From assembly GCA_008360975.2 (NCBI GenBank), contig CM039183.1, positions 45,313,850 through 45,377,849 on the forward strand: a DNA stretch of 64,000 nucleotides, read 5' to 3'. The notes under the pieces were generated by a model. It ran no database searches, was not told the origin of the DNA, and saw nothing but the letters and a program-made list of their open reading frames with translations. Source of the DNA: Lichenostomus cassidix (lineage: Eukaryota; Chordata; Aves; Passeriformes; Meliphagidae). Shown piece after piece: positions 63,801 to 64,000 of the stretch. The position numbers were made by a program, and so were the translations under genes. The first letter of the stretch is position 1. Every line of letters starts with the position of its first letter.

Positions 63801-64000
63801 CAGATTTTTCAAAATACATTCTTTCAAAGCCAAAATGTTTCCTGTGTTGTAGTGATTATTTGTGATATGATGGTCCTGACATGAAAAATTAATTCTCCTA
63901 TATATTTCAGAAACAGAAAAGTTTAACTGCAAACCTGATCTCTGAGATCCCATTTGCACCTTTCAAAACAATATTACAAGAGTGGACAAACTGTTTGATT

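Larger units (their letters stand above)
56449..64000 (-). other. RGS7: RGS7 intron, partial, upstream of the first DEP exon
   Basis: This is the 3' part of an intron ending in TTCAG at 56449, with its donor beyond the right edge. The expected upstream exon, whose human form ends NMLVYRK, was looked for on the minus strand and not found, so the intron is longer than 7.5 kb. It contains a (CTTT)5 run, an AAAT run, a 15-base tandem duplication, an AP-1-like palindrome and two exon-like candidates described among the findings. The rest appears to be unique AT-rich sequence. Confidence 0.8.

Noticed and set aside
56449..64000. Search for the RGS7 N-terminal exon (ending NMLVYRK)
   Set aside because: No minus-strand sequence with the expected residues next to a donor was found; the exon most likely lies beyond 64000.
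1..64000. tRNA, snRNA, CRISPR, operon or prophage content
   Set aside because: No A/B-box tRNA pair, snRNA core or regularly spaced repeat array was seen, and the exon-intron structure and repeats are those of a vertebrate chromosome.

Overview
This window is AT-rich, intron-dominated vertebrate DNA. The dispersed repeats are CR1 LINE tails, including ones ending in the ATTCTATGATTCA type of 3' terminus, together with short solo retroviral LTRs. That combination points to a bird. A songbird is plausible but not proven. There are no bacterial operons, no CRISPR array, and no recognisable tRNA, rRNA or snRNA genes.

The only gene I can support is RGS7 on the minus strand, a member of the R7 family of regulators of G-protein signalling. 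Three consecutive coding exons are present, read from high to low coordinates: 56352..56448, 23549..23599 and 3374..3480. Together they encode a fragment matching human RGS7 residues about 27-111, which is the end of the N-terminal segment and most of the DEP domain. All splice sites are GT-AG and the exon phases join without conflict (0/1, 1/1, 1/0). The 26-residue N-terminal exon and the exon starting TPYFWPSNCWEPENTDY are not in the window, so introns run off both ends. The two complete introns are 32,752 and 20,068 bases.

By region: 1..3373 is intron with no repeat I recognise. 3481..23548 carries five CR1 fragments, a 43-base poly(A) run and a short minisatellite ending in 13 Gs. 23600..56351 carries two perfect hairpins near its 3' splice end (one just outside, in the previous intron), one LTR at 30.2 kb, AT-rich palindromes at 49.3 kb, one CR1 at 50.1 kb and a cluster of three LTR-like insertions at 52.6-54.1 kb. 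56449..64000 carries microsatellites, an AP-1-like palindrome and two unannotated exon candidates whose donors are in frame with the first RGS7 exon here.

I found no new biological system. The observations most worth checking are the oppositely oriented solo LTR pair inside the RGS7 intron, the strong hairpins at 23.3 and 24.3 kb, and the candidate alternative exons at 59.4 and 60.9 kb. Nearly all open reading frames of 60-127 codons in this window are chance frames or lie inside CR1 tails.
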